A stretch of DNA of 64,000 nucleotides, taken from NCBI RefSeq assembly GCF_018069755.1, contig NZ_JAGQDE010000011.1, positions 1-64,000 of the forward strand, given 5' to 3'. A program made the translations under genes and the position numbers. Shown here one piece after another: positions 17,958-27,023 of this stretch. Numbering within the stretch: position 1 is the first letter of the stretch; the number at the start of each line of letters is the position of its first letter. The stretch is from Ideonella aquatica. GTDB lineage: Bacteria; Pseudomonadota; Gammaproteobacteria; Burkholderiales; Burkholderiaceae_C. The notes beneath the pieces are model-generated. The model did no database searches. It had not been told where the DNA came from and saw nothing but the letters and a program-made list of their open reading frames with translations.

Positions 17958-18833
17958 CTACTGAGCAGCCGTGCTGGCCGCCGCGGGTGCTGAGGCCGGC
18001 CCCGATGCCGCCGCCTGCCCGGCTGTGGGCGCTGCGCCAGCCGGGGGGGTGTCGTCCTCAGCCACAAACTCCTTCTTGTAGCCCATGGCCACGTTGTTGA
18101 TGCGCACGCGGTCACGGGTGTCGGCGTCCAGGTACAGCTGGATGGCCCAGTCGCGCACATCAGCGGGCGCGTTTGGCCAGTCCTGCAGCGCATAGCGCAG
18201 ACCGGCTTTCTGCACCGCCCACTCATTGGGCCCCAGTGCCCGGGCTCGGCGCCAGTCGTTCCACAAGCCTTCGGTGTTCTTCAGGTCGTCCTGCACGCTG
18301 GCCGTGCGCAGCCACATCCAATACGCGTAGGGCTGCAGCGCAAGCGCCTGGCGGTAGTCCGTCAGGGCCTGGTTCAGCAGTTGCTGTTGGCGAGCGGCGG
18401 CATCAGGCGCCGTGGTCACCGATGGCGCGCCACTGCGCGCGACATTCAGGTCACCAAAGGCGACGTAAAGCTCCGGCGAATTCGGCGTCAGGCGCGCCGC
18501 CACCGCCAGGCCCTGGGCCACCTCGTCCAGCACATCGTCCTGGGGAGGCACCTTGCCCAAGCGGACCAGCTCCAAGAGGTGGCGGGCCTCGGCCGAAGCC
18601 AGATCCGCCCGCAGGGTTGTGCCGCCGTACCAAAACACCCAAGCAGCCATCGGCAGCACCAGCAGCGCCATTGCGCGCACCCACCAGACCGGGCCCGGAA
18701 CCGGCAGGCTAGCGGACGACTTCGAGGACCGCCGCCGCCGACCCTCGGTGCTCCGGCCGCCTTCATGAGCGTTGCCGCCATGGCGGCTGTCGCTGGAACC
18801 GCTGGGCCATACCTGCAATCCATCAGTGCGCAT
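17958..18833 (-). CDS. Single-pass membrane protein with TPR-like periplasmic domain, partner of the ligase-like protein
   Basis: 291 residues. A charged Ser/Arg-rich cytoplasmic start leads to one hydrophobic helix (ALLVLPMAAWVFWYGGTTL), then a helical-repeat region (VAQGLAVAARLTPNSPELYV; ALTDYRQALALQPYAYWMWL) resembling tetratricopeptide units. The protein ends in a low-complexity Ala/Pro tail. It starts inside the 3' end of the O-antigen-ligase-like gene (11-base overlap), so the two are translationally coupled. TPR domains often accompany Wzy/ligase enzymes either fused or as neighbours. I do not recognise a specific family; a role in polymer-length or ligation control is inferred. Confidence 0.7.
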   Translation of the reverse strand: MRTDGLQVWPSGSSDSRHGGNAHEGGRSTEGRRRRSSKSSASLPVPGPVWWVRAMALLVLPMAAWVFWYGGTTLRADLASAEARHLLELVRLGKVPPQDDVLDEVAQGLAVAARLTPNSPELYVAFGDLNVARSGAPSVTTAPDAAARQQQLLNQALTDYRQALALQPYAYWMWLRTASVQDDLKNTEGLWNDWRRARALGPNEWAVQKAGLRYALQDWPNAPADVRDWAIQLYLDADTRDRVRINNVAMGYKKEFVAEDDTPPAGAAPTAGQAAASGPASAPAAASTAAQ

Positions 18834-20376
18834 GCGGCACCTCCTTCGCGGCGGGCGCGGCTTCGGCCGCGCCGTCGTGGGCCTCATCGTCGCCCGGTGC
18901 ATCATCGGGCTGCTCGGGCAGAGTCGCCGCGTCGGAGCGCCCACGCTGACGCGCCGAGGGGCGCACCGGCACTGTGTATGGCAGGGCCAGCAGCACGGTG
19001 AACAACATCGCGTTGGCCGGCATCTGCAGGTTGAAATCCACCAGGCTGTGCAAGCCCAGGCAGCCCAGCGCCACCAGCGTACACACCGCCACGCCACGGC
19101 TCAGGCGCGGCTGGTCATCGCGCAGCAGGCGCACGGCGCGCCAGCCCGCCAGCAGGCCCACGCCCACCCACAGCAGCATGCCCACCAGCCCCACCTCCAC
19201 GGCTTGCTGCACATAGTCGTTGTGGGCGTAGTCGAACTTGCCCCAGTAGATCTCGGGCGTGCGCACCCGCGGAAATACCCGGTCAAACACTCCGCCGCCC
19301 CAACCCCACCAGGGCTGCTGCTCCACTAGCTCGAGTGACACCCGGGGCGTGCGCAGACGCGCCTGGAGCGACTCTTCGCGGTAATTTTGTGGCCGCGGCC
19401 CGGCCACGGCGCTGGCCGCAGCCGCCGAACCAGGCGGCGCATCAGGATCGGCCTGGATGGAGTAATCGGTGTCCTGTAGGCGATCGACCACCCGGTCCAG
19501 GCCCACCAGTTGCCCCAACACCACGATGTCGACCACCACCATGCTGGCCACCACCCACAAGGCCGGCCGCCGCAGCTTGAGCGAGCGCCAGGCCGTGAAC
19601 AGGCCCACCAGCAGCAGCGTGATGAAGAAAGCCGCATTGCCCATGCGCGAATGCGTCATGACCAGCGCCACAACCATTACTACCATCAACAGGCGCAGCA
19701 TCATCTTGGGCGATAGCATGAACCGCAGTACAGCCAGCAGCCGGTCCTGCCAGCGGCTGACTTTGCGGCCCTCGTCTCCCAGGTTGGCCACAAGCAGCCC
19801 CAGACCCGCGGCCAGGCTCAATTCCATGAAACCGGCCAGATGATCGGGGTTGGCAAAGGTGCCGGCCGCCCGTGGGCCCACCTCCACCGCCGAGTAAAAC
19901 AGCGTCCACCGCAGGTTAAGCGACTTCAGCGCGATGGCCAGGAAGGCTTGGACCAGGCCCGCCACCACCGCAGCCAACAGAATCTTGCGCGCCAGCTCTT
20001 CGCGCGGCACCGCCACCAGCGTGAGCGCAAAGGCGGCCACGCACAGCAAGGTGCGCACCAGGTAGTTGCTGGTCAGGAACGGATCCACAGTGGTGAGCAC
20101 CCCCGCCAGCTGGGCTGCAGGAATCAGCGCCAGCAGCAGCAGCAGCGCTAGCGGCCACACCGCCCCCGGCGCGCCGCGCACCTGGGCCCACACCGGCCCA
20201 GGCAGCACCCGCGGCGCAAACACCACGCCCACCATGGCCACCACCAGCAGCGCGGCCCACAGCAGCAGCGACACCAGACCCAGCGCCCAGGGGCGGTTGC
20301 CCCCCAACATCAACGGAAAAGCGACCATCAGGGTGGTCAGCAGGGCCAGTGCCCCGCGATTCAAGAGATGCAACAT
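18823..20376 (-). CDS. O-antigen ligase / Wzy-type polymerase family membrane protein
   Basis: 517 residues with about 12 hydrophobic helices. The Wzy_C/O-antigen-ligase signature is visible: GTFANPDHLAGFMELSLAAG, MTHSRMGNAAFF, a long periplasmic loop with LELVEQQPWWGWGGGVFDRV, and YAHNDYVQQAVEVGLVGMLL with the conserved HND. Such proteins polymerise or ligate undecaprenyl-linked glycans. A second, shorter Wzy-like protein lies at 24.0-25.2 kb in the AT-richer block. This one may therefore be the exopolysaccharide polymerase of the conserved core, or a ligase. The C-terminus is an Asp/Glu/Ala-rich tail that overlaps the TPR-like gene. Confidence 0.85.
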   Translation of the reverse strand: MLHLLNRGALALLTTLMVAFPLMLGGNRPWALGLVSLLLWAALLVVAMVGVVFAPRVLPGPVWAQVRGAPGAVWPLALLLLLALIPAAQLAGVLTTVDPFLTSNYLVRTLLCVAAFALTLVAVPREELARKILLAAVVAGLVQAFLAIALKSLNLRWTLFYSAVEVGPRAAGTFANPDHLAGFMELSLAAGLGLLVANLGDEGRKVSRWQDRLLAVLRFMLSPKMMLRLLMVVMVVALVMTHSRMGNAAFFITLLLVGLFTAWRSLKLRRPALWVVASMVVVDIVVLGQLVGLDRVVDRLQDTDYSIQADPDAPPGSAAAASAVAGPRPQNYREESLQARLRTPRVSLELVEQQPWWGWGGGVFDRVFPRVRTPEIYWGKFDYAHNDYVQQAVEVGLVGMLLWVGVGLLAGWRAVRLLRDDQPRLSRGVAVCTLVALGCLGLHSLVDFNLQMPANAMLFTVLLALPYTVPVRPSARQRGRSDAATLPEQPDDAPGDDEAHDGAAEAAPAAKEVPHAH

Positions 20377-20632
20377 CCGCTCACACTAACGCGCACCCAC
20401 GGCGCCTAAAAGCCCGAAAAACCCAGCCCTTCAGGGCGTTTCCTGCGGCAAATGCACGCACTGACGCCTTCGAGCGCTGCGCGCTGGCTGGGCGTTTCAG
20501 TACAGGGAGTTGAGCCGCGCGCTAGCCGCAGCGTTGCCGAGGCCTTAGGGCAGACCAGGAGCAAGGACGCCACGGCACACCACCAGCCGGCTGCGGCCCC
20601 GATGGATCGACGCAAAGTGCGACCCCAAAATG

Positions 20633-20668
20633 CAAACAGCCAGCTCGACGCGGCCGGCTGGCTGTTTG
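20633..20668 (-). terminator. Intrinsic terminator-like hairpin downstream of the small secreted-protein gene
   Basis: A perfect 12-bp inverted repeat, CAAACAGCCAGC (20633-20644) and GCTGGCTGTTTG (20657-20668), with a 12-base loop. On the minus strand it is followed by CATTTTGGGG, a short T-run. It sits 47 bases after the stop of the minus-strand gene at 20716. The remainder of 20377-20715 holds no convincing gene; it should also contain the promoter of the ligase-like gene. Confidence 0.6.
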
Positions 20669-20715
20669 TAGCTGCCGGGTGGCCTACTGGGCCACCCTGG
20701 CCGCGGTGTGAAGAC

Positions 20716-21033
20716 TCAGCTCAGGCTGGCAGAGCAGATCGGCAGTGCCGGATCGATGCTGCACTTGCACAGCTTGGCGTTCTTGGGCGAGAGCATGTCG
20801 CACTTGTCCAGCGCCTTGTTCTTCGCTTCTTCCTCGCGCACAGCGATGTTGGCGCCGCGGTTTTCAACGCAGGTGGCGTAACGCTTCGGGTCCGCAGGCC
20901 ACTTCGCGGCGCAGATGTCTTCTGCCACCGGGAGATCGCGCACCTCACCCTTGCCAGCGAAAGCCGAGGTGGACATGCCGCCAGCGACCACAACCAAAGC
21001 AGCCAGAACCGCTGCAAAACCCTTGATAGCCAT
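20716..21033 (-). CDS. Small secreted cysteine-containing protein, unknown function
   Basis: 105 residues from the ATG at 21033, which has a strong GGAGGG ribosome-binding site upstream. A clear signal peptide (GFAAVLAALVVVAGGMSTSA, then FAGKG) precedes a mature part of about 80 residues. The mature part contains six cysteines in CAAKW, ATCVENRG, KCDML, LCKCSI and PICSAS. That pattern suggests disulfides in the periplasm or outside the cell. I do not recognise the family. Between the exopolysaccharide core and the serotype block, it may be an accessory, but nothing shows this directly. Confidence 0.78.
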   Translation of the reverse strand: MAIKGFAAVLAALVVVAGGMSTSAFAGKGEVRDLPVAEDICAAKWPADPKRYATCVENRGANIAVREEEAKNKALDKCDMLSPKNAKLCKCSIDPALPICSASLS

Positions 21034-21339
21034 GAGAACCCTCCGATAAAACTGCAGATCAACTTGCCCAGCTTCTGATGACGAACCTTGACCCGACGGC
21101 TGGGGCGAAGAGATCAGTCGCTGTGACGGAGTGTAGCTTAGCAAGGCCCGGGCCGCACCCCTATTGCACCCTTCATACAGGGGATGCGGTGGGTGGGCCC
21201 TGTGACGAACTTGGCACCTCGCACGCCATTCCTGAGTGGCTTGCGTGGGCATTGGCACACCCTTGGGGCAACCACGCGCACTGGCGCAGTGCACCAGACG
21301 ACCACCCGCCCAGACAGGCGCCGGCGGCCTGCCCAGGCC

Positions 21340-21557
21340 TCAGCGCTTGCGCCCTGCGCTCGACCGGGCGGTGTCAGACCCAAGCACACCGCCGATGATC
21401 GTCATCCGCGTTTCGTACTTCTTCTTCATGCCCAGCGCAGAGCAGGCATCCAGGCGCGACCAGTCGGTACAGGTGTTGGCGTTGCCATCGTTGTCAAAGA
21501 GCACGTCTGACGTGAAATCGCAGCAGTGGATGGAACCGTGTCGTGTAGCAATGTGGC
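21340..21557 (-). pseudogene. Possible 3' remnant of a coding region
   Basis: In one minus-strand frame ending at 21340 the translation looks protein-like (VLFDNDGNANTC, DWSRLDACSALGMKKKYETR, MTIIGGVLGSD) and codon use is plausible. There is no good start codon or ribosome-binding site before the epimerase gene whose 3' end it touches. It may be the tail of a gene truncated when the AT-richer block was inserted, or a chance frame. The flank 21034-21339 shows no gene to me. Confidence 0.25.
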
Positions 21558-22535
21558 TCAGGTCCCGTAGTGCTGGCGGTACCAGGCCGCGAACCGGTCG
21601 ATGCCTTCGCTCAACGACGTGTTGCGCGGCTGCAAACCCGTCCACGCCCGAAGCGCAGACACATCGGCGTAGGTGGCCGGTACATCGCCAGGCTGCATTG
21701 GCAGGTGGATCTTCTTGGCCTCACGGCCCAAGGCCCGCTCCAGCTCGCCAATGAAGTCCGCCAGCTTCACCGGCGTTTCGTTGCCAATGTTGAAGACCTT
21801 GTAGGGTGGTGCGCCCTCGCCAGCCACCGGGGGCTTGTCCACCGTGGCCACCACACCATCCACAATGTCGTCGATGTAGGTGAAGTCGCGCATCATCTGG
21901 CCTTCATTGAAGACCTTGATGGGCTCACCCGCCAAGATGGCCTTGGTGAACAGGAAGTAGGCCATGTCAGGCCGTCCCCAGGGCCCATACACCGTGAAGA
22001 AGCGCAACCCCGTGGTGGGCAGGCCGAACAAGTGGCTGTACGTGTGCGCCATGAGCTCGTTGCTCTTCTTGGTGGCGGCGTACAGGCTGACCGGGTTGTC
22101 CACCCTGTGTTGCTCGCTGAATGGCATTTCCTTGTTGCCACCGTATACGCTGGAGCTACTTGCGTAGACAAGGTGCTGCGGCGGGTAGGCGCGGCACATT
22201 TCAAGCAAATTCAAGAACCCGACCAGATTAGAGCTGGCGTACTCATGTGGCCTTTCGATTGAGTAGCGCACACCGGCCTGCGCGGCCAAATTGATTACCA
22301 CATCGAAGCGGTTAGCCTCAAAAACTTCGCGAAGTCGCGCCAATTCAGACAGGTCACCCTCTACAAAGCTAAACGCAGCACTTGCTCGCAGCTCACTAAG
22401 ACGCCCAAATTTAAGGTGGGGATCGTAGTATGGATTGAGGTTGTCGTACCCGACAACTTCGTCACCCCGGGCCAGCAGCCGCTGACTCAAATGCATGCCG
22501 ATAAAGCCCGCGGCACCAGTGACAAGAACTCTCAA
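21558..22535 (-). CDS. NAD-dependent epimerase, probable UDP-glucuronate 4-epimerase
   Basis: 325 residues from a TTG at 22535. I prefer TTG because AAGGAGA lies 6 bases upstream and the protein then begins with the nucleotide-binding strand LRVLVTGAAGFIG. The in-frame ATG at 22565 would add ten unlikely residues. SDR catalytic elements are present: YASSSSVYGGN with Ser, and the YAATKKSNE YxxxK motif. The pattern (NLNPYYDPHLK, RPDMAYFLFTKAIL) matches UDP-glucuronate 4-epimerases, which make UDP-galacturonate. Ugd at 35.2 kb would supply the UDP-glucuronate. Downstream-most gene of the serotype-type minus-strand block. Confidence 0.88.
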   Translation of the reverse strand: MRVLVTGAAGFIGMHLSQRLLARGDEVVGYDNLNPYYDPHLKFGRLSELRASAAFSFVEGDLSELARLREVFEANRFDVVINLAAQAGVRYSIERPHEYASSNLVGFLNLLEMCRAYPPQHLVYASSSSVYGGNKEMPFSEQHRVDNPVSLYAATKKSNELMAHTYSHLFGLPTTGLRFFTVYGPWGRPDMAYFLFTKAILAGEPIKVFNEGQMMRDFTYIDDIVDGVVATVDKPPVAGEGAPPYKVFNIGNETPVKLADFIGELERALGREAKKIHLPMQPGDVPATYADVSALRAWTGLQPRNTSLSEGIDRFAAWYRQHYGT

Positions 22536-22712
22536 CTCGATCTCCTTGTGTAGATAAAAGACCAAAACTCAGAGAAATAGCGGTTGCACCCAAAGAGAGA
22601 CAATTCACCCACTCTACTAGCAGACCAGACTTAAGCTACTTACCTATCAATTGCCATTGGATACCAACGTGATTTACAAATATAAGGGCGCCCAATTCAC
22701 GGAACGATCGAT

Positions 22713-24005
22713 CTAGTGGCTGAAACAAACTGACCGCCCTTGGTTATCACCAACACAACGAACGGATCGCTCGTCGAAGTCACATGCCGACACGGTCAGC
22801 CTGAAATTGCCGCTAGCATCCAGCAAATCAAAACAAGCCACGGGCGCTAACTGCACACTCCGTCCGTGATCATCTGCGCCACTGCGAACTATTACACTGG
22901 AAAGCAAGAGCAACCCGTCACCCGCACACTTGAAGTGAGCACCATCGCCAGCGCGCCCATTGCGCCGAATCACACTTCCACTAATTGCCACCTCCGAATC
23001 CCTTATCTCAAAGCCAAACCTACCTACCGCCCTGTCAGTTACGCCACCAACTATTGTGACATTCCTAGCACCCACAAATCGCCAATTCAAGGAGTTCCAT
23101 TCGCACTTGGTCCCCATAAATGTATTGTCGTTAGCGCCTCGCAGCATCTCGATGCCGACATCATTGGCATTAATCTCACATGAAATAAAGTGACTGTCCA
23201 CGGCAGAACCAAGCCCAACAACACACTTCGTCGCATGACATCGCGTAAATCTTGAATTTCGCCAATACGCTCCCGCCGAGCCAAATCCATAGCGGAAGTT
23301 TGCCACCGAAACATCCTCAAAGGTTATCCCATTCATATCCCCCCTGCCGAACACATCCGTATCCCGCCTTCCCCAAAGCGAAAGTCTTTGAATAGTGTTC
23401 AATCCGGACGGCAGAAAGACATGATGGGCACGCGGCGCCAGATGAATCAGAGGGAGCCGCCCCCCATAATTTTCAGGACCGGACGGAGAGTATACGCGCC
23501 TGTAGCCAATACCAGAAATAGTAATACCAGTGGGCAGAGGCACCCCGCCAACAATATAAGCAACCCTAGCCGGCGGAATGACGACTGAATTGGCACCAGA
23601 GTGAATCGCACGATGAAAGGCATCGCTGTCGTCGGTTACTCCATCACCAGTCGCACCATAGTCCTCAACATTAACTTGACCGACACCACCAACCCGCTGC
23701 CAATGATACCCCTGCACATTCGAAGGGAAGCGCTTCCCCCAATCAACCTCCCCCTTCTCAGGCACCAGCTCAAAATACCCGCCCCCCCCGGGCATACCCG
23801 CATGATATGAGCGAACATAGGCGAGTGCCCGCAGTACACGCTCACCACCTTCTTGATCGAATCTGTATGAGGACATCTGGCCTATGAAATCAAACCACAG
23901 CACCCGAAATCCGGCAGAATCACCGACTATCGCAGAGTTAGCACCCAGATTCACCGAGGAAAGAACAAATCCAAAGAATGATCGAAATAAATCACGCCGC
24001 AGCAT
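22713..24005 (-). CDS. Right-handed beta-helix protein of the pectate-lyase superfamily, possible polymer lyase
   Basis: 430 residues. The N-terminus MLRRDLFRSFFGFVLSSVNL looks like a twin-arginine or ordinary signal peptide. From about residue 105, VNVEDYGATGDGVTDDSDAF is the classic opening of the pectate_lyase_3/GH28-like beta-helix, followed by many short repeating strands. Encoded inside a Wzx/Wzy locus, it may cleave or edit the polymer during secretion, as alginate and other exopolysaccharide lyases do. The catalytic type (lyase or hydrolase) cannot be read from the sequence. Base composition is markedly more AT-rich than the flanking genes, as for the next eight genes upstream on this strand. 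Confidence 0.72.
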   Translation of the reverse strand: MLRRDLFRSFFGFVLSSVNLGANSAIVGDSAGFRVLWFDFIGQMSSYRFDQEGGERVLRALAYVRSYHAGMPGGGGYFELVPEKGEVDWGKRFPSNVQGYHWQRVGGVGQVNVEDYGATGDGVTDDSDAFHRAIHSGANSVVIPPARVAYIVGGVPLPTGITISGIGYRRVYSPSGPENYGGRLPLIHLAPRAHHVFLPSGLNTIQRLSLWGRRDTDVFGRGDMNGITFEDVSVANFRYGFGSAGAYWRNSRFTRCHATKCVVGLGSAVDSHFISCEINANDVGIEMLRGANDNTFMGTKCEWNSLNWRFVGARNVTIVGGVTDRAVGRFGFEIRDSEVAISGSVIRRNGRAGDGAHFKCAGDGLLLLSSVIVRSGADDHGRSVQLAPVACFDLLDASGNFRLTVSACDFDERSVRCVGDNQGRSVCFSH

Positions 24006-24047
24006 AATCTGGGACCTTCAGCAGAAGTAAATGTTATCCTTCGGAAT

Positions 24048-25229
24048 TTACCTTGAACCAAGCCGGCGCACACCATTCGCACTGAGAACGCTCGATACTT
24101 CCCCGCTTGACGAAAATATCAACAGCATTGAGAAGAAGAAAAACGTACTATTCATGGAGGAAACTGACAACCCATTAAGGATCAGGATGAAAATAATAGA
24201 TATCGCAGCAAGGCGACTACGTAATTTATAATACGAGACAACGTACATTCCAAGAAGCAACACCATGAGGCCTATAAGTCCATGGTCGAAGACAGCGCGC
24301 AAGACAAAAGAATGAAGAACAACTGAGAAGCAATTGCCCTCGCCAAACTCGCTGAAAAGCCGTGAGTAGAAGGCAAGCTGAATGCATGAGACATCGGACA
24401 GCGCCGTAATTGTCGGATTTCCCAGGAGCCAAGTCCCAACAGACTCCCCTCGCATCTCAGCAAGAAAGACCTGCAGAAACTTCACCCGATCGATATCATC
24501 CGCGGAAGAGTAACGCTCCGTGCGGCTTCCAACGGCGATCAAAGCAGTCAGCGACGCGAAGAATATTGCGCTGTAGCGAAAGGCCAAACTTGAACGTCTT
24601 GCCCAGATGAACAACAGGATGCTGAAAGATGCTGCTCCAGACAGCGACCCACTCGCCATGACAATAAACGCAATGCACAACTTCCTAATAGTGCCTATAT
24701 CAACACCATCCACCAGGTGAAGTTTAAGCGCTAGAAATAGTGGAAGCATCAACTCAAAATTATTCTCCGCAAAGAGGCCTGGACGGGGTATCTCGAAGAG
24801 CAAACGCGCAGCAAAATACTTCAACGCCATAAGCGCGATTACACAATCCAGAACTCGGCGTAGCCCGTGACTTGAAATACCACCACCCCTATTTAGGGAA
24901 AGTACGGCTAAGTAGAAAAAGCTCTTATAGATGTAAAAGAAGTCCGACCAATCGCCATTCCTATCATCCCATGCAAATCTAATAGCTCCAACCAAAATGT
25001 AGGAGAAAGATGCGACTGAGATGATGAAAAGAAATTGGTTTGCCCTGCTCGCTCTTTGCGTCAGGAGCAAGATAAAGCAGCCGACCTCTATAGCCGCAGT
25101 GGCTGGCAATAAGTTATGGCGATAGTATGTTGCGGTCAGCTGCTCATAAGATAAGAGCCCACCAATCCCAAGGACTACAAGGAAGGCTATCAGCGCCCTC
25201 TCAACCAAGTTTAGTTTCGTGGTGCTCAT
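24048..25229 (-). CDS. wzy: Wzy-like polysaccharide polymerase
   Basis: 393 residues, mostly hydrophobic, with roughly ten predicted helices (LIAFLVVLGIGGLLSYEQL; AIFFASLTALIAVGS; AISIIFILILNGLSVSSM). Its place between glycosyltransferase, flippase and epimerase genes is the standard setting for a Wzy polymerase. Wzy proteins are poorly conserved, so the call is by topology and context. Several charged loops include RDxxD-like and FDHGLIGLMVLLLGMYVVSY segments; HG-containing loops are common in this family. Its ATG overlaps the stop of the upstream GT26 gene (ATGA). Confidence 0.72.
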   Translation of the reverse strand: MSTTKLNLVERALIAFLVVLGIGGLLSYEQLTATYYRHNLLPATAAIEVGCFILLLTQRASRANQFLFIISVASFSYILVGAIRFAWDDRNGDWSDFFYIYKSFFYLAVLSLNRGGGISSHGLRRVLDCVIALMALKYFAARLLFEIPRPGLFAENNFELMLPLFLALKLHLVDGVDIGTIRKLCIAFIVMASGSLSGAASFSILLFIWARRSSLAFRYSAIFFASLTALIAVGSRTERYSSADDIDRVKFLQVFLAEMRGESVGTWLLGNPTITALSDVSCIQLAFYSRLFSEFGEGNCFSVVLHSFVLRAVFDHGLIGLMVLLLGMYVVSYYKLRSRLAAISIIFILILNGLSVSSMNSTFFFFSMLLIFSSSGEVSSVLSANGVRRLGSR

Positions 25230-26008
25230 CGCTTCGGACGAACGAATGAAAAGGGCTTTATAATTATCAATATTAATGCCTGCGCCAGAAACGGAAGGTA
25301 CTGTACTGTGTATCGGCGCCAGAGCCGAGCTGGCTCTTTATATAAACGATACAGCGCACGGATATTCCACCTATTTACCCATCTTGGATAATACTCATTA
25401 CTCTTGCTTTCGACCACCTGATCGAAGTACCCTCCACAAGTGAAAGCAAGTGCGTTGTACCCTGAGGCCCGTAGGTCTAACAAGAATTCCTCTTGAAACG
25501 GTGCACCCATCCCACACACCACAAGTTCAGGCTGATCAGAAGCAACTAACTTCCTGCAGTACTCACCTCGCTGCTCTCTACCATCAAAATAGCCCGAGCG
25601 GGTAGAGACAATCTTCAAATCAAAGACCCCTTGAAGAATTCTTCCGGCTTCAGCAGCAATGCCCTCGGCGCCCCCGACAAAAGCTACCTTGCGACCTGTT
25701 TTGCCTGCCCACATCAGTACATCTGTTGCAATTGAATTCCCATCAAAGGAAATTCTGGTTACTTCGCGCCCCTCAACAAGGGAGCATACCTTTGCCATCA
25801 GAATGCCATCGGCAAATACATAGTCGAAGTCATGAAGATGCTTTATATGTGCTTGATTTAGCTTCGCGGTTCTTACCGAGAGCGGATTGACAAAGGTAAT
25901 CAAGACTGCCCTTTGCCTAGCGCTGGCTTGGTCAACTAACTCTTCCCAGTTTGGGACAGCACCCTTTACGAGTGGCAGTATTCCCGCAAGACCAGACAAT
26001 TGTTTCAT
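25226..26008 (-). CDS. WecG/TagA/CpsF-family glycosyltransferase (GT26)
   Basis: 260 residues. The family landmarks are TFVNPLSVRTAKLNQ near residue 40, DYVFADGILMAKV near 62, FVGGAEGIAAEAGRIL near 110 and VVCGMGAPFQEEFL near 165, with a basic hydrophobic C-terminus that would peripherally bind the membrane. GT26 enzymes transfer N-acetylmannosamine or its uronic acid to undecaprenyl-linked acceptors. Here it is one of only two glycosyltransferases in the serotype block, so it probably adds the second or third sugar. The sugar donor is not evident, and no ManNAc-forming epimerase is in the window. Confidence 0.88.
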   Translation of the reverse strand: MKQLSGLAGILPLVKGAVPNWEELVDQASARQRAVLITFVNPLSVRTAKLNQAHIKHLHDFDYVFADGILMAKVCSLVEGREVTRISFDGNSIATDVLMWAGKTGRKVAFVGGAEGIAAEAGRILQGVFDLKIVSTRSGYFDGREQRGEYCRKLVASDQPELVVCGMGAPFQEEFLLDLRASGYNALAFTCGGYFDQVVESKSNEYYPRWVNRWNIRALYRLYKEPARLWRRYTVQYLPFLAQALILIIIKPFSFVRPKR

Positions 26009-26022
26009 ACAATGCTCATGCG

Positions 26023-27015
26023 CTATTTCGAAGCGAACGATCTGGCGGCAGTAATCAAGCGATCAGGTGCAAGACCGAAACTACCAAGGACCCTAGCCAT
26101 TAGTGCCTGGACCTCATCTGAGAATGCCGAATGATACTCGGTCTTAATTATTCTTCCCAAGTCGTCAGCCTGTCTGTGCCTGCCCATGAAGTGCAGTTTA
26201 ACTCGACGCCTCGAGAGATCCCGAGCAATTTCCCTCTCGAAGACGCTCACAACCTTTTTTAGATCCTTAGCTGCAGCGCTCAATATCGCGTCCCTCTCTG
26301 ATTCCGGTGAGGAATCTACAAGTGCTACCAAATACTTATATCGAATTTGCTCAAGTGATTTTTCCGGGTTGTAGCTCACGCCATCCAGCCTGGCATATCT
26401 GCGGTAAAGCACCTTGTTCAAATAGATCCCACGCGAGGCCTTCAGCAGGCGATGAAAGAGATCCCAGTCTGAGCACCACTTATATCGAGTATCATATCCA
26501 CCAACACCCTTCAAGTTCTCTGCCCGATACATTACTGAGCCATGGGTGAACGGCACTGCGCGCGTCAAGTCTCCATTGTCTACATATCTCTTTCTATGCG
26601 TTTCGTCCCTAAAACTATTGCCGGTCACCTCATCAATGGTTTCTGTTGCAGTAGCCACAAAGGATGCGCCCCAATCCTCGTCTAGTGCAGCCACTTGTTC
26701 AGCTAGACGGCTAGGAAAGCACTCGTCCCCAGAGCCCACAATTGCAACATAGACGGAGTCGGCAAGGTCACTATACTTCTTAAACCCCGCAGTCATTCCA
26801 ATATTTTGCTCCTCTCGAAGCACCATAATTCTCGGATCACTTAGTAACTTAGCCACTCGTTGGAGCTCATTCCATGTGGAATCTGACGATGCGTCGTCCC
26901 AAACTATGGCAATGAAGTCCTCATAAGTCTGCGCAGCTAGACTGCGAAGCGTCCGTTCAACCACAGCGCTCCGATTGTGGAATGGACACAGTGCAACAAC
27001 CTTTGCTTGAATCAT
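26023..27015 (-). CDS. Family 2 glycosyltransferase
   Basis: 330 residues from ATG 27015. The GT-A fold start VVALCPFHNRSAVVERTLRS and VWDDASSDSTWNEL, then VAIVGSGDECFPSRL (in place of the usual DxD), match GT2 inverting transferases. The C-terminal part, rich in Arg/Lys/Glu helices, is typical of acceptor-binding tails. The ATG is preferred over the longer frame because the extension would overlap wzx by about 48 bases and a purine-rich AAGGT lies upstream. It probably extends the lipid-linked repeat unit; donor and linkage are unknown. Confidence 0.85.
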   Translation of the reverse strand: MIQAKVVALCPFHNRSAVVERTLRSLAAQTYEDFIAIVWDDASSDSTWNELQRVAKLLSDPRIMVLREEQNIGMTAGFKKYSDLADSVYVAIVGSGDECFPSRLAEQVAALDEDWGASFVATATETIDEVTGNSFRDETHRKRYVDNGDLTRAVPFTHGSVMYRAENLKGVGGYDTRYKWCSDWDLFHRLLKASRGIYLNKVLYRRYARLDGVSYNPEKSLEQIRYKYLVALVDSSPESERDAILSAAAKDLKKVVSVFEREIARDLSRRRVKLHFMGRHRQADDLGRIIKTEYHSAFSDEVQALMARVLGSFGLAPDRLITAARSFASK

Positions 27016-27023
27016 AGTTGCGA

